From Bacteroidales bacterium M6 (GTDB lineage: Bacteria; Bacteroidota; Bacteroidia; Bacteroidales; Muribaculaceae), in contig LUJQ01000062.1 of the NCBI GenBank assembly GCA_001689485.1, forward strand, positions 23,130 to 87,129: DNA of 64,000 bases, given 5' to 3'. This document shows, piece after piece, positions 42,285 to 52,500 of this stretch. The translations under genes were made by a program, and so were the position numbers. The stretch's first letter is position 1. Every line of letters begins with the position of its first letter. The notes below the pieces were generated by a model that ran no database searches, had not been told where the DNA came from, and saw nothing but the letters and a program-made list of their open reading frames with translations.

Positions 42285-45200
42285 TTACCGAATCACAATC
42301 TTTTGGTTGAGTCCGGTTCCGTCTGGACATGTTGCATGGATAAGATATATGCCACATGGCTGTGTGATGTCTATATCGGTAGTCCCTGCGGCAATATCTG
42401 ATTCCCATACGCATGAACCTGTCATGTCGTATATTCTCACATGTGCGGTAGCGGGTGATGAGATTCTAAATAAACGGTCGGATATTACGTTGATGTGTAG
42501 GTCCGTGGTAACCATTTCGTAGTCTTCCCCGCTGCTTTTGTGTTCATAAGGTGTGAACAGGCAAACAAGTTCAGAGGGGTCTGTGCCTTTGAACAAGGCG
42601 TTACCGAGTTTTGTGGCTATGCCGTTTGCCGGGTTGATTTCGTATATTTCCCCGTTTGCCGATTCGGAAGTAGCCGCCCAAAACAAGCGTCCTGTATTGT
42701 GGTCGAAAGCCATTGACTGTAGGTATGCCACCTTGCCGACACCTGTCGGCCCTACTGTTTGTGCCGAAGCCGTGAGTTTGTCGATGGCACAAAAGTCGCC
42801 GTTGTCAGCCACGCCGTAAAGCTGGCCGGCTATATTGCATGCCAGTGTGCGGACGATATTCGGCAAGGTGCCTACCGGTGTTGCAGAGCCGTTTTCAAGG
42901 TCGATTGTTACAAGTTTCACATCATTGCCGTCCGGCATCAGCCCGTACATAGTTTTGCCTGCATAATCATAAGCCATATCCAAAAGATAACTATCGGAGT
43001 TTTCAACACTATGCGTTACTATCCATGTTTCCGGGTCGAGTTCTACGAAGCTTTTTGGAGTGCCGTACCATGTGGCTGTATATGCGAATATTCTGTCGTT
43101 TACATATTCTCCCGCTATGATAAGGGCATCATCCGGGGTTACTTCTGTAAGATAGCGGGCTGCTTCCGGGTTATTGGATTGCACGCGCATGAACCCGGCA
43201 TCGCCATATGCGTTCCAGCGGTAGCCGGTCAGTTCTACATTTATAAGGTTGGGTAATATGAACGTGCATGCATCGTTGGCCGGTTGCTCGTCGGCGGCCA
43301 GTTTTGCAGTGGCTACAAAGGTGTGCATCCCTTCTCCGAGTTTTACTTTCCCGAAGCTTATCTCGGTGCTTTCTCCTTTGTTGAGTGAGCCTGTAACTAT
43401 GCTTGCCTCATGAGGTTGCCCGTCGATACTAAGTTCTACCGGGAAATCTGAAATTGTTTTTTCCCCGTAATTGGCCACTGTTACTTTTACTTCTGCTTCA
43501 TTTTGCTGTTCGATTGACTTTACCGGGCTTATGAATGCCGATACAGAGGCATCATAGTCGTGGCTGCGTGGCAGGAGGTCGGATAGGGCTTTCATTGATT
43601 CCCCGTTTTGGTACACGGCTGTTACCGCATATCGGTAATCCCCTGACATTATTGTGTTCCACCCGGCATCGGTAAAAGACAAATCGTTGACCGCCGAAGT
43701 TGTTACCTTTTCCCATGTCGGAATCTCCCCGCTAAGGTTTCCTCGGTAAACGTTATATGAGCAGGCTGGTGCGTCATCGTTATCTGCAATCCCCGATGTC
43801 GAGCCGGGTATCCCGCACAATGCCATTATGCACCAGCCGTAATATCCGTCATAAACAGCTTCTGACGAAGACCATTTCAGACAGTTTTTGCCGGTTACGC
43901 ATGAGCCGTAACCTGGGGTGCCGATCGGAGAACTAGACGGGTTCAGGCAGTTTGCCCCTACCATATAGTGCCTGTCTTTCTTTATCTCGACCGGTTCGTC
44001 GAATGTTACCGTTACCCATCCGCCTGTTGCCATAATCATTTCGGCAGGTATGGTTTTCTGTGCGAGCACCACGTTATCATCGCGCGTCCCCTCCCATACT
44101 GTGGCTGTAAAAACACCCTGTGATGCTGCAATATAGATTTTCATGCCGGTGATGCTCATGCCTTCCATCTGTTGGCCGGCTATATCCTCCGGGGCAAATG
44201 CATGGGCAACATTATAGTCGGTAGCGTAATAATCGCCACTTGTAGATGACTGGGTGGCAACATCGCCGATGCTTTTCCATCCGGCTTCCCCTGTACGGCT
44301 AAGCGGGTTACGCCATGATATATTCACACATGTCCCGTCTTCGTTTGCTTGGGCTTCAACCCCGTAGGCCGGTATAAGGCTGCGTTCAAGCATAATCGTA
44401 CCTGCGTCGATTGAAGTTTGGGAATCATTGTTGATTTGTGTGATATATGTGTCATATAACGGGTAGCTTATCCTGAGTGTGTAATCCTCCCCTGCATATA
44501 TTCCCGGAAGGCTCCAGCATCCGCTTTCGTCGGCTTTGCATGATGCTTCCCCGTAACCTGACACAGACACTATAGCCCCTGAGGCACTGATGCCTGTGTC
44601 GCCTGCCAACACTTTGCCTTTCAACTCATAATTGGCTCTTTGGGCAACGGTGAAATCAAGTCGGCTATCGGTGTCGGCCGCCACATCTGCCGTCATGGTT
44701 GCCGGTTCATACCCGGTGTATGTGACATTGACTGTATGATTCCCCTCGGGTACTATGGATATTGTGAATTGTCCTGAAGAGTCGGTGCTGACAGTCATCC
44801 CGTCGAATCCGGCCACGTTTACCGTTGCCCCTTCCAGCGGCTGTCCTGTGGCAGAGTCCGTAACCGTGCCTGAAATGGAGCCGGTATGAGCCAGGTGGAT
44901 TATGAACCGCGTGTAGGGAATTTCGCCAATCGCTTTGTCTCCATAAGAACTGTGTGGCATGGCATCGACATCGACCGGGTCGCTTGTGCTGGTTGTGAAT
45001 GAGCGGCTGTTTTCCATCCCACCGATTGAATAGAACCGGTCGGAGTATGCCCCGTTGTTCTTGCCGTCTTTAATAACCGTTACACAAAGGTTGCCTCCGT
45101 TATACTCGAACGGTGTTGTAAGCTTCACTTCAACGTCGCGGGCGCCTTGCGACATGGTTATCTGCCCTTCAAAAACCTTGACTGCATCTTGCATGCCGAC

Positions 45201-46622
45201 CCATTCCTTGTCAAACATTGTCTGAGAGGTTTCTGTCAAGTAGATTCTTGCCGGGAACGATAGTGCAGACGAAGTACCTTTGTATGACTTGTATATAAGG
45301 GATGATATGGTGCCGCGTGCGAATTTCAAATCTGTGGGGTAATATATCGTTTGGGTAACCGAATAATTGGAATTGACATCCATCGGCAATCGTGCCAGTG
45401 TGTTGTCGCGTACAGAAGTACGTGCTACCTCTATGTCGGTATAGCCGGTGGTGGCCAGGAAGGCAGAGGTATAATCGTCGACAGGGGATATGCCTGCCTC
45501 ATTTTTAGCCTGGATAGTATAAATAAGTTCCACTCCCTTGGGTGCATCCTTGTCAGTATAGGTTGTGCTGCCGGTAACCTCTTGAATTGACTGCGTTTGT
45601 TCGCCGATTGTGCGGGTGATTACATATGTCAGGTTATCAAAGTCGACATATCCCTTGTTTGCTCCAGACGTGGGTGCGCTCCATGTCAGCACTACATCGC
45701 TTCCGGAGGCCGATGCGAATGGCGTGCGGACTGCGGCTGGCACGTCTTCCCCTATATAGATTTGTTTAGGGGTAATCTTCACCCCTTCCCCTTCCTCGTT
45801 TTTTGCCGCGATGGAATATGAATGAGTACCGGTTGCAACATTAGTGTCAGTCCATATCCCGTCGGAACCAGGTTCTTGATTGTCAAGGGTCTTTATGGGT
45901 TGGCCGTCACGATAGATTACGATTGATAAGCCTTTAAGGGTGTTCCCGTTGGCTGTGGTTTCCGGGTTGAGCCATTTCAAGGTGGCGGATTTAGCCCCGT
46001 TTTCCCCGGGGGTTATACCATACCATTTGGGTTTGCCGGGGCCGAGCATGTTGAAAACAAACACGTTGTCGACACTTAGTCCGTATGTGCCCGAATTGTT
46101 ATGTCGGAAAGCGATGCGGATGGTCTTGCCCTCATAGTCCTTAAGAGGGATTTCTTTGGTATTTATAACTATATCGTCGTTATAGCCATTGTCGGCAATA
46201 GTCGACCATAGATTGGAAAAATCAGCAGTTCCGGTTCCTCCTTCTGACACAAGTATTTGTATCGATTCGGTGTTCTCGGTGTCCTGTGCGGCATAGTCGA
46301 ACGAAAGTACATATGACGGGTTCCCGACGGTGAATGCAGGGGTTATAAGCCAGTTGTCTTGTTCGCCATATGGTGAGTACGTGTCAGGATTCCTTGTGAA
46401 TGAAACCGCAAGTTTTTTGCTTGACCCTTTCTGATTTACGCCCGGGCCTGAATAACCGATCCAGGTCCGTCCGTCATTATCAATGTCTGCAACTTCCCAA
46501 TCTTCAGGTGGAAAAATATTTCCCTCAAAATCCTGTCCCAGTGCGACCGATTGGGCGGTTCCGTCAAATACGGAAAAACAGATGCTCCCACATAGGAGCA
46601 GATAAAGCCATTGTTTTTTCAT
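42285..46622 (-). CDS. Large T9SS-sorted adhesin-like protein (choice-of-anchor J, Fn3 and carboxypeptidase-regulatory domains)
   Basis: This 1445-residue surface protein has a signal peptide (MKKQWLYLLLCGSICFSV..GTAQ). A choice-of-anchor J domain fills about 28-195 (QDFEGNIFPPEDWEVADID; DNWLITPAF; SVDNVFVF). Two or more Fn3-like domains follow (PVVLTWSAPTSG-type strands; HSYSIAAKNEEGEG). Then come two carboxypeptidase regulatory-like domains (ISGTVTDSATGQPLEGATVN; LKGKVLAGDTGIS) and a CARDB-like domain (VANYGEKTISDFPVELSIDG). The T9SS tail is HVRIYDMTGSCVWESDI..CGIYLIHA..QKIVIR. No catalytic motif is seen. It probably works as a structural or adhesive surface protein. It has its own consensus promoter; 46622 is the start that gives the best signal peptide. 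Confidence 0.85.
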   Translation of the reverse strand: MKKQWLYLLLCGSICFSVFDGTAQSVALGQDFEGNIFPPEDWEVADIDNDGRTWIGYSGPGVNQKGSSKKLAVSFTRNPDTYSPYGEQDNWLITPAFTVGNPSYVLSFDYAAQDTENTESIQILVSEGGTGTADFSNLWSTIADNGYNDDIVINTKEIPLKDYEGKTIRIAFRHNNSGTYGLSVDNVFVFNMLGPGKPKWYGITPGENGAKSATLKWLNPETTANGNTLKGLSIVIYRDGQPIKTLDNQEPGSDGIWTDTNVATGTHSYSIAAKNEEGEGVKITPKQIYIGEDVPAAVRTPFASASGSDVVLTWSAPTSGANKGYVDFDNLTYVITRTIGEQTQSIQEVTGSTTYTDKDAPKGVELIYTIQAKNEAGISPVDDYTSAFLATTGYTDIEVARTSVRDNTLARLPMDVNSNYSVTQTIYYPTDLKFARGTISSLIYKSYKGTSSALSFPARIYLTETSQTMFDKEWVGMQDAVKVFEGQITMSQGARDVEVKLTTPFEYNGGNLCVTVIKDGKNNGAYSDRFYSIGGMENSRSFTTSTSDPVDVDAMPHSSYGDKAIGEIPYTRFIIHLAHTGSISGTVTDSATGQPLEGATVNVAGFDGMTVSTDSSGQFTISIVPEGNHTVNVTYTGYEPATMTADVAADTDSRLDFTVAQRANYELKGKVLAGDTGISASGAIVSVSGYGEASCKADESGCWSLPGIYAGEDYTLRISYPLYDTYITQINNDSQTSIDAGTIMLERSLIPAYGVEAQANEDGTCVNISWRNPLSRTGEAGWKSIGDVATQSSTSGDYYATDYNVAHAFAPEDIAGQQMEGMSITGMKIYIAASQGVFTATVWEGTRDDNVVLAQKTIPAEMIMATGGWVTVTFDEPVEIKKDRHYMVGANCLNPSSSPIGTPGYGSCVTGKNCLKWSSSEAVYDGYYGWCIMALCGIPGSTSGIADNDDAPACSYNVYRGNLSGEIPTWEKVTTSAVNDLSFTDAGWNTIMSGDYRYAVTAVYQNGESMKALSDLLPRSHDYDASVSAFISPVKSIEQQNEAEVKVTVANYGEKTISDFPVELSIDGQPHEASIVTGSLNKGESTEISFGKVKLGEGMHTFVATAKLAADEQPANDACTFILPNLINVELTGYRWNAYGDAGFMRVQSNNPEAARYLTEVTPDDALIIAGEYVNDRIFAYTATWYGTPKSFVELDPETWIVTHSVENSDSYLLDMAYDYAGKTMYGLMPDGNDVKLVTIDLENGSATPVGTLPNIVRTLACNIAGQLYGVADNGDFCAIDKLTASAQTVGPTGVGKVAYLQSMAFDHNTGRLFWAATSESANGEIYEINPANGIATKLGNALFKGTDPSELVCLFTPYEHKSSGEDYEMVTTDLHINVISDRLFRISSPATAHVRIYDMTGSCVWESDIAAGTTDIDITQPCGIYLIHATCPDGTGLNQKIVIR

Positions 46623-46696
46623 ACACATGAATATTAAGGTGACAAAGAAAGTTCGATGAAAAACGAATAATGGCTGCATAAATTGCGGTCATGCTG

Positions 46697-46728
46697 CAAA
46701 TATATGCATTATCGGTGGAGAAAACAAA
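46697..46728 (-). promoter_or_regulatory. Promoter of the 1445-residue T9SS gene
   Basis: On the minus strand TTTG (46728-46725), 20 bases and TATATTTG (46704-46697) form a full consensus promoter. The predicted leader is about 68 bases. Confidence 0.78.
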
Positions 46729-46873
46729 AAATGTCAAATTAGTCTTTGCATTGTTAACTGGGTGGTCATATGTTTGCAAGTTATAGCCATAGAAGTGGTG
46801 TTCAGCATACGGTTTTACTTTTAATCAAAGGTAAAGGCAGGCTATGGGTATTATTGAATCAAGGTGCAAACGT

Positions 46874-46911
46874 AACGGCCTGGTGTCATAATTTGGAGAC
46901 ACCAGGCCGTT
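46874..46911 (-). terminator. Perfect 14-bp hairpin after the barrel gene at 46996
   Basis: AACGGCCTGGTGTC (46874-46887) and GACACCAGGCCGTT (46898-46911) pair around a 10-base loop. The remainder of 46623-46995 holds only the promoter above and no ORF of interest. Confidence 0.65.
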
Positions 46912-46995
46912 GGTTACGGATAGGGGAGATGCTGTCGGGGGGATAAATGACCCGGCAATATGTTTTTGATTACGCCTTGTCGGCAGGAGTGAGGG

Positions 46996-47679
46996 TCAGA
47001 ACCTGTATCCGAGGGAGACCAGGAAGTTGGAACTACCCAGGTCCTTATGCAGTTTTACGAAATCAGTTCCGTAGCTTAAGCCTAGCACGACATTGTTGTA
47101 TTCCATGTTTACACCTGCGTGCCAGCCCATCTGGAAGCGGCGCAGATGGTTGTCGCCCATATCGTCGGATGAGAACAGGTTGATGTTCTTATCGATGTTT
47201 TCCAGCCTGTCGGTTATCACTTCAGGGGTGTTGTCGGGCAAAGAGATTTTAAGGCTGGTGTTGCCATAGGCTTGTACTCTGAAATTCAGTCCTGCGAATG
47301 GGGTGAGGTAGAATTTGTCGGTGACAGGCACTCGGTAGCTTACATTGACCGGCAGGTTGAAATTGATAAATGTGGTTTGTGCTTTGATAGAAACCAGGTC
47401 AAAGTCCAGATCGTCGGTAATGTTCCGGTTATTGAAAACAAACCTGACATCCAGCCCGGTTCCCACATAGATGGGATATGTGTCGGATACTTTGAAGTCG
47501 ATGTTGTAGCCTACGCCGTAGCCGTTGAAGTAGGTGTTGGAAGCCCCTGAGGGGTATAGCGTGTTGAGGTCGTAGAACACTGATGCACGGTTGGTTATTG
47601 ACGGGGTGTCGTTTTGTGCGAATGCTGTCGATGTAGCGGCAGCAAACATTGTGGCGATAAATAGAATTGATTTTTTCAT
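46996..47679 (-). CDS. Outer-membrane beta-barrel protein (paralogue of 41224-41985)
   Basis: This 227-residue barrel protein has the signal peptide MKKSILFIATMFAAATSTAFA. Barrel segments include GVGYNIDFKVSDTYPIYVGT, NLPVNVSYRVP, LTPFAGLNFRVQA and LRRFQMGWHAGVNMEY, ending in FLVSLGYRF. It resembles the 41224 barrel over its length with shorter loops, and both lie beside the 1445-residue T9SS gene, one on each side. A common origin by duplication is likely. The role is unknown. Confidence 0.8.
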   Translation of the reverse strand: MKKSILFIATMFAAATSTAFAQNDTPSITNRASVFYDLNTLYPSGASNTYFNGYGVGYNIDFKVSDTYPIYVGTGLDVRFVFNNRNITDDLDFDLVSIKAQTTFINFNLPVNVSYRVPVTDKFYLTPFAGLNFRVQAYGNTSLKISLPDNTPEVITDRLENIDKNINLFSSDDMGDNHLRRFQMGWHAGVNMEYNNVVLGLSYGTDFVKLHKDLGSSNFLVSLGYRF

Positions 47680-48041
47680 AATCGTTGTAATTCTGATTAA
47701 TAATAAGGCTCTATGCTACGTGTATTGGGTGCCTGTCAGGAACACCGCATGGCAATATAGCCTGTTTTAAGTAAGGTGTAGGAATTATTGCATGTATGAT
47801 TAACCTGATGCCGTTATATTGTCCTAAAAGTATAGGATAATTGAGCCAATAATTCGTATGTTTTACTTATTACAACGTATGAAACAGCTGGAAGGTTGTG
47901 AAGCGGAACCGGCCGGCACCGTTTGTTTATCGGTGTCGGCCGGTTCATACCCTCGCCACATAGACGAATGGTAACTTCGCAAAATGTAATAAGGTTGTTG
48001 ACGACAATAATTACATGGCGATTATAATTCCATGCGATGTA
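47680..48041. other. Intergenic region with two inverted repeats
   Basis: About 360 bases between two minus-strand genes. GAACCGGCCGGCACCG (47906-47921) pairs with 47931-47946 (one G-U), and ATGTAAT (47984-47990) with ATTACAT (48010-48016) flanks an inner TTGT/ACAA. The first is terminator-like; the second could be a terminator or an operator. No consensus promoter for the barrel gene was found. Confidence 0.45.
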
Positions 48042-48338
48042 TCAGTCGGTTACAGCCTCGTTTCCCAGCCTGGCAGGGATTGCCTGCTTGAACCCGCATG
48101 CCTGCTGGAATTCGATAAAGAAATCGTGATCCAATGCTACGGATATGCGGCAGAGCAGTTCGGTGTCAATGCTGCCCTTGCGCAGGATTTTGTAGACATT
48201 GGTGCGGTCGCAACAAATCTCCTGGGCCAGCCATGCCGCCGGGCGGCGTTGACGGCGCAGTTCGTTGCCGATTAGAGAACCGATGTGAACCTTAATGCCA
48301 CATTCCTCGGTTCGTGTTAACACAGGTTGCTGGTCCAT
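48042..48338 (-). CDS. Small XRE-like helix-turn-helix protein
   Basis: This 98-residue protein has a helix-turn-helix at about 22-75: IGSLIGNELRRQRRPAAWLA, CDRTNVYKILRKGSI and TELLCRISVALDHDFF. The pattern of a Cro/XRE repressor is preserved, with an RxxxxWLA first helix and TNVYKIL recognition helix. No second domain is present. Short proteins of this type (DUF-style XRE) are frequent in Bacteroidales and their targets are unknown. It is divergent from the Crp-like gene at 48700, across 361 bases. Confidence 0.75.
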   Translation of the reverse strand: MDQQPVLTRTEECGIKVHIGSLIGNELRRQRRPAAWLAQEICCDRTNVYKILRKGSIDTELLCRISVALDHDFFIEFQQACGFKQAIPARLGNEAVTD

Positions 48339-48699
48339 GATTGAAACAAGAGATGATGAAGTGGTAAAAAAGTGAATGCTCCCTGCCGGATACCCTTATG
48401 TGTGTGTGCCGGCTGGAGTTGTGGTTGCAAAATTACTAAATTCAACGGAGTGTGTCAACCGTCGACTGGCATTTTGGGCGCTTAACAATCATTAAGCCAG
48501 TGTTAAAAGTGGTTGCATTATGGTTACAACATTCTGTCATGGTGGCGTTTTTATACATCTGTTATGCAGATGGTTGAAAAATTGTGTAAATTTGAGGCAG
48601 GAAATAAGATTTGTTTCCCACATGCTGACAGATTTGGTTTAACCAAAATAATCTTAAAAATCAATCAATGCTATTAGATTGGTCTATATCTATTTACTT
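48339..48699. other. Divergent regulatory region between two regulator genes
   Basis: This holds a -7 box TAAATTTG at 48587-48594 for the plus-strand gene, about 106 bases before its start, with only TATG at -33 (48563-48566). The rest is A/T-rich, with a repeated GGTTACAAC/GGTTGCATT-like stretch near 48510-48530. No ORF was seen. Confidence 0.4.
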
Positions 48700-49386
48700 A
48701 TGGAAAATTTGAAACGTTTGCTGGCTCTGGAGGCAAAATACCAGATTGACGACAGGCTGTTTGACGAACTTCTGAGAGGTGGCACGGAGGTTGCACTGAC
48801 CACATATGAAGCTATGATTGATGCCGGGGAATATAATCCCGATATTTTTGTGGTGAAAAAAGGGCTCGTGCGCGGCACATATCTTGACAAAAATTCTGAA
48901 AAGACTGTCGGATTCGCCCTTCCGGGCACATTGTTAATGTCGTTGCATTGCTATTACGGCAACGAACCGTCATATTATCGTTTCGAGGCTTGTTGTGCGA
49001 CTGAGGTGATACGCATACCCCGGTCATGGTTCGACGGTTTGATTGAACGTGAACATGAGTTTGCCCGCTGGGTGATGAGTGCCAATCAAAACCAGTTGTA
49101 CTATAACGAGTTCCGTTCGCGTTTGTTGAGCGGTGATGCAAAGAGCCGTTTTGTGCAGCTTACGCGCAGGTTGTCAGAGATAACCCCGGAGGTGCCTGCC
49201 GACATTATTGCTTCGGGGCTGGGGGTGGGGAGATGCCATCACCACAGGGTCAAATCGGAAATGTATTCACGGTGGAAGGAAGTCCTTCTGCTTGTACCGT
49301 CGAAAATCATAGCGTCCTATCTTGGCATTACCGAGCAGCATCTGTCAAAAATAAAGCGGGAGCTTCTACATGAGGGGATGGGTTGA
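48700..49386 (+). CDS. Crp/Fnr-family transcriptional regulator
   Basis: This 228-residue protein has an N-terminal cyclic-nucleotide-binding-type beta barrel (about 20-130; IFVVKKGLVRGTYLDKNSEK, VGFALPGTLLMSLHCYYGNE) and a C-terminal winged helix. The winged helix ends with VPSKIIASYLGITEQHLSKI, the usual Bacteroidota Crp-like recognition helix. The residues needed to bind cAMP are not evident, as in many Bacteroidota members. The segment between the barrel and the helix-turn-helix (DIIASGLGVGRCHHHRVK) is unusual. The ATG at 48700 is chosen over the 48679 frame opening. The next gene, a T9SS protein, begins 212 bases downstream on the same strand. Confidence 0.85.
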   Translation: MENLKRLLALEAKYQIDDRLFDELLRGGTEVALTTYEAMIDAGEYNPDIFVVKKGLVRGTYLDKNSEKTVGFALPGTLLMSLHCYYGNEPSYYRFEACCATEVIRIPRSWFDGLIEREHEFARWVMSANQNQLYYNEFRSRLLSGDAKSRFVQLTRRLSEITPEVPADIIASGLGVGRCHHHRVKSEMYSRWKEVLLLVPSKIIASYLGITEQHLSKIKRELLHEGMG

Positions 49387-49598
49387 TAACAGAAGTAGGG
49401 CACGGTAATCATGTTGCATAATTGCTTGGAGGATATTATTTCTTAATTTAGATTAAATTCAAGGTGGCGGATTTTGGTTTATTTTGCGGAATGGCGGTAG
49501 ATAAATGTTGCTTAAAATGACTTTTGCGTGGCATGCATGGTCGAATTTGTGCGTTATCTCTGTCTGATTGTATGTAAATGCTATAAAATATCCGCATT

Positions 49599-52500
49599 AT
49601 GAAAAATCTAGCCACATCGCTTATGTGCCTGGCTGCAAGTGTTGCCGGTGCTGGTTCGTTGCATGCATTGCCGGTGCCTTGGCAGGAAGCATTCGACACC
49701 CCCGAGGCATTTGGCCAATTCTCTGTTATCAATGCCAACAATGATGGCAACGAGTGGGAATACAGTAATAATAACAAATGTGCATGGATAAGCTACCATA
49801 GCGATTTGGCTATGGACGACTGGCTTGTAACCCCGGCGTTTTCGCTTGAGCGTGGTGCGGTGTATAAGTTCCAGCTTGATGCGAAAAACAGTTTTGGTGC
49901 TGAACGGTTCGAGGTTTTTGCCGGAAATGCGGCGGCTGTCGAGGCGATGACAATCAGTGTTATCGAGCCTGTTACCGTGAACAAATCAAGTTTCACCACC
50001 TTTTCCGGGGAATTTTCAGTGCCTGAAAGCGGGGAGTGGTATATCGGCATACATGGATGCAGCGACCCTGACAGGATGTATCTTTATGTCGATAACCTTC
50101 AGCTGACGCGTGGCGTGAGCGAGGCTTCGCCTGCCGGGGTGTCTGATTTCAAGGTTGTCCCGGCTTCCGATGGGACTGCCAGGGTCGATATTTCGGGTGT
50201 GCTGCCGTCGAAAACCGTTTCAGGCGCCGGTCTGGAGGCGGTCGACAAGCTTGAAGTGTGGTGCGACAACGATTGCATCGCAACCTTGACGGGGTTGAAG
50301 CCCGGTTCACAACTGGATTGGACGCACGAGGATGCCCCGCTCGGGCGTCACACATACATGGTGGTGGCGTTTGCCGGGACGGAACGTGGGGAGGAGGCTG
50401 CTGCCGAAGTCTTTGTTGGCCCGAACGTACCAGGAAAGATACCTTATCTTGCTGTAGGGGAGTTTAATCCCGGTGAGGTTACGGTGAAGTGGCGTTGCCC
50501 TGAAACGGATGTCGATGGTAACCCGCTTAACCCGGCGTTGGTTACTTATAAGGTTGTACGCTATGAGGTGATGGAGGGGAGCCTGTTTTATGAGGAGGAT
50601 ATAGAGGGTGCCGATGCGCTTACGGGTACAGAATTTGTGCATCGTGCAATCGACGACGGAAAGGGGCAGATATTTACCGCATATGGAGTCTATGCCATAA
50701 CATCGGCAGGGGAATCGCCTGCGGCAAAAACCCCGCTTTTCCCTGTCGGGACGAGCTATGAAACACCTTATAAGGAGTCATTCGAGGGTGGGTCGGCCAA
50801 TTGGATTTACCGTTCGGAGACCATCCGTAATTACCAGGTCGTCCCTTCCTGGGAGGTATGCCATGAGGCTGACGGCGATATCAGGCCACGCGACAACGAT
50901 TATGGCTACATCGCGATGATGGGTGAGCATGAGGATGACTGCGCCCGTTATTATAGCGGAAAAATCAATCTGGAGGGGCTGGAACGCCCGGCTCTGTCGT
51001 TTTATGTCTATAATTTCTCAAACGGGAATAATGCCGACGACCTTAATCAATTCGAGGTCTATGTGAGCGACGGGCGTCAGTTTGTACTTGCAAAGGAATT
51101 TGTTGTGAAGGATTTGGCTGCCACGGGGTGGAATCTTGTGGTGGTGCCGCTGGCCGATTATGCCGGGCAGACAATCCAGTTTGCATTCCAGGGTACTGTG
51201 AAAAACTATATGGCCACACCTGTCGACTGTATTGCTGTAGGGGAATTGTATGACACGGATCTCGATGCCGTAAGTGTTTCGGTGCCTGACAAGGTTACTG
51301 CCGGACGCGCATTTGAAGTGGGTGTCCGCATTGAAAACGCCGGTGCCATAAACGCCGAAGATTATACGGTTGAGCTTTACCGTGATGGCGAACTTGCAGG
51401 CAGCGTTGCGGGTCCGGCGATAGCCCCGGCATCTATCGGTGAAGTTTCGTTTACCGAAATGCTTGATGTGATAGATGTGGCGGATGTTGTTTATCATGCT
51501 GTCGTTATTGCCGAGGGTGATGCCGTTACTGCAAATAACTTCACACCTAAGGTGGAAGTTGAAGTGGCTATGCCTAAACATCCCGTACCTGCGGCGTTGA
51601 CAGGCTCATATGAGGCCGGTGTGGTGAAACTCACATGGGAAGCCCCCGATTTCAACTCAGCCGAACTAGAGCCGCTGACCGACGATTTCGAGGCATACGC
51701 CCCGTTTGCCACCGCCGGTGCCGGGGGATGGTTATTTACCGATGCAGATGGTCAACAGGTGGGTAAGCTTGATATTACAATGCCGGGCATCACGTTTGAA
51801 GGTTCTGTGCAGTCATTCTGGGTTATGGATGCCGATTGCGAAGGCGCTAATTCCCTCTATGCCGCCCATTCCGGCAAAAAATACCTGGCACAGATTTTCA
51901 ACAACGATAATTCCGCCTGTGATGACTGGGCTATTTCCCCGGAGCTCTACGACGGTGGGCAGACAGTAAGCTTCTATGCCAAGAGCTATTCGTCATACCC
52001 TGCTTTTGCCGAGACTTTCGAGTTCAGATATTCTGAAAGCGGCACTGATATTGCGGATTTCAAGCATAAAATCGCAACTGTTGAAGCTGTGCCGAACGCA
52101 TGGACTAAATATGAATATGAGCTTCCTGAAGGAGCCAGACATTTCGCCATACGGTGCATATCGGCCGGATGCTACATGTTGTTTGTCGATGATGTCACCT
52201 ATACCCCTGCGGGTGGGTCGGTTCCCCTCGAACTGGAAGGTTATCATGTCTATCGTGATGGAAAACGGCTTACCGGCAACCCTTTGACTGATTGCAGTTT
52301 TGAGGATATGGATGCTCCCTCAGGTGCGCACTCATATGTTGTCACCGCTCTTTATGACAAGGGTGAATCCCTTCCGTCGAACGGATTCTCAACTACTGTC
52401 AGCTCCGTTGATGCATCCGGCATTTCTGCGTCGGTAACCGTCAGGGGATTGCATGGCTCCGTGGTGGTTGAAGGTGCCGACGGCTTGAACATTACCCTGT

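Noticed and set aside
51018..51581. 187-codon minus-strand frame inside the 1007-residue T9SS gene
   Set aside because: Antisense shadow; no start context and no recognisable family.
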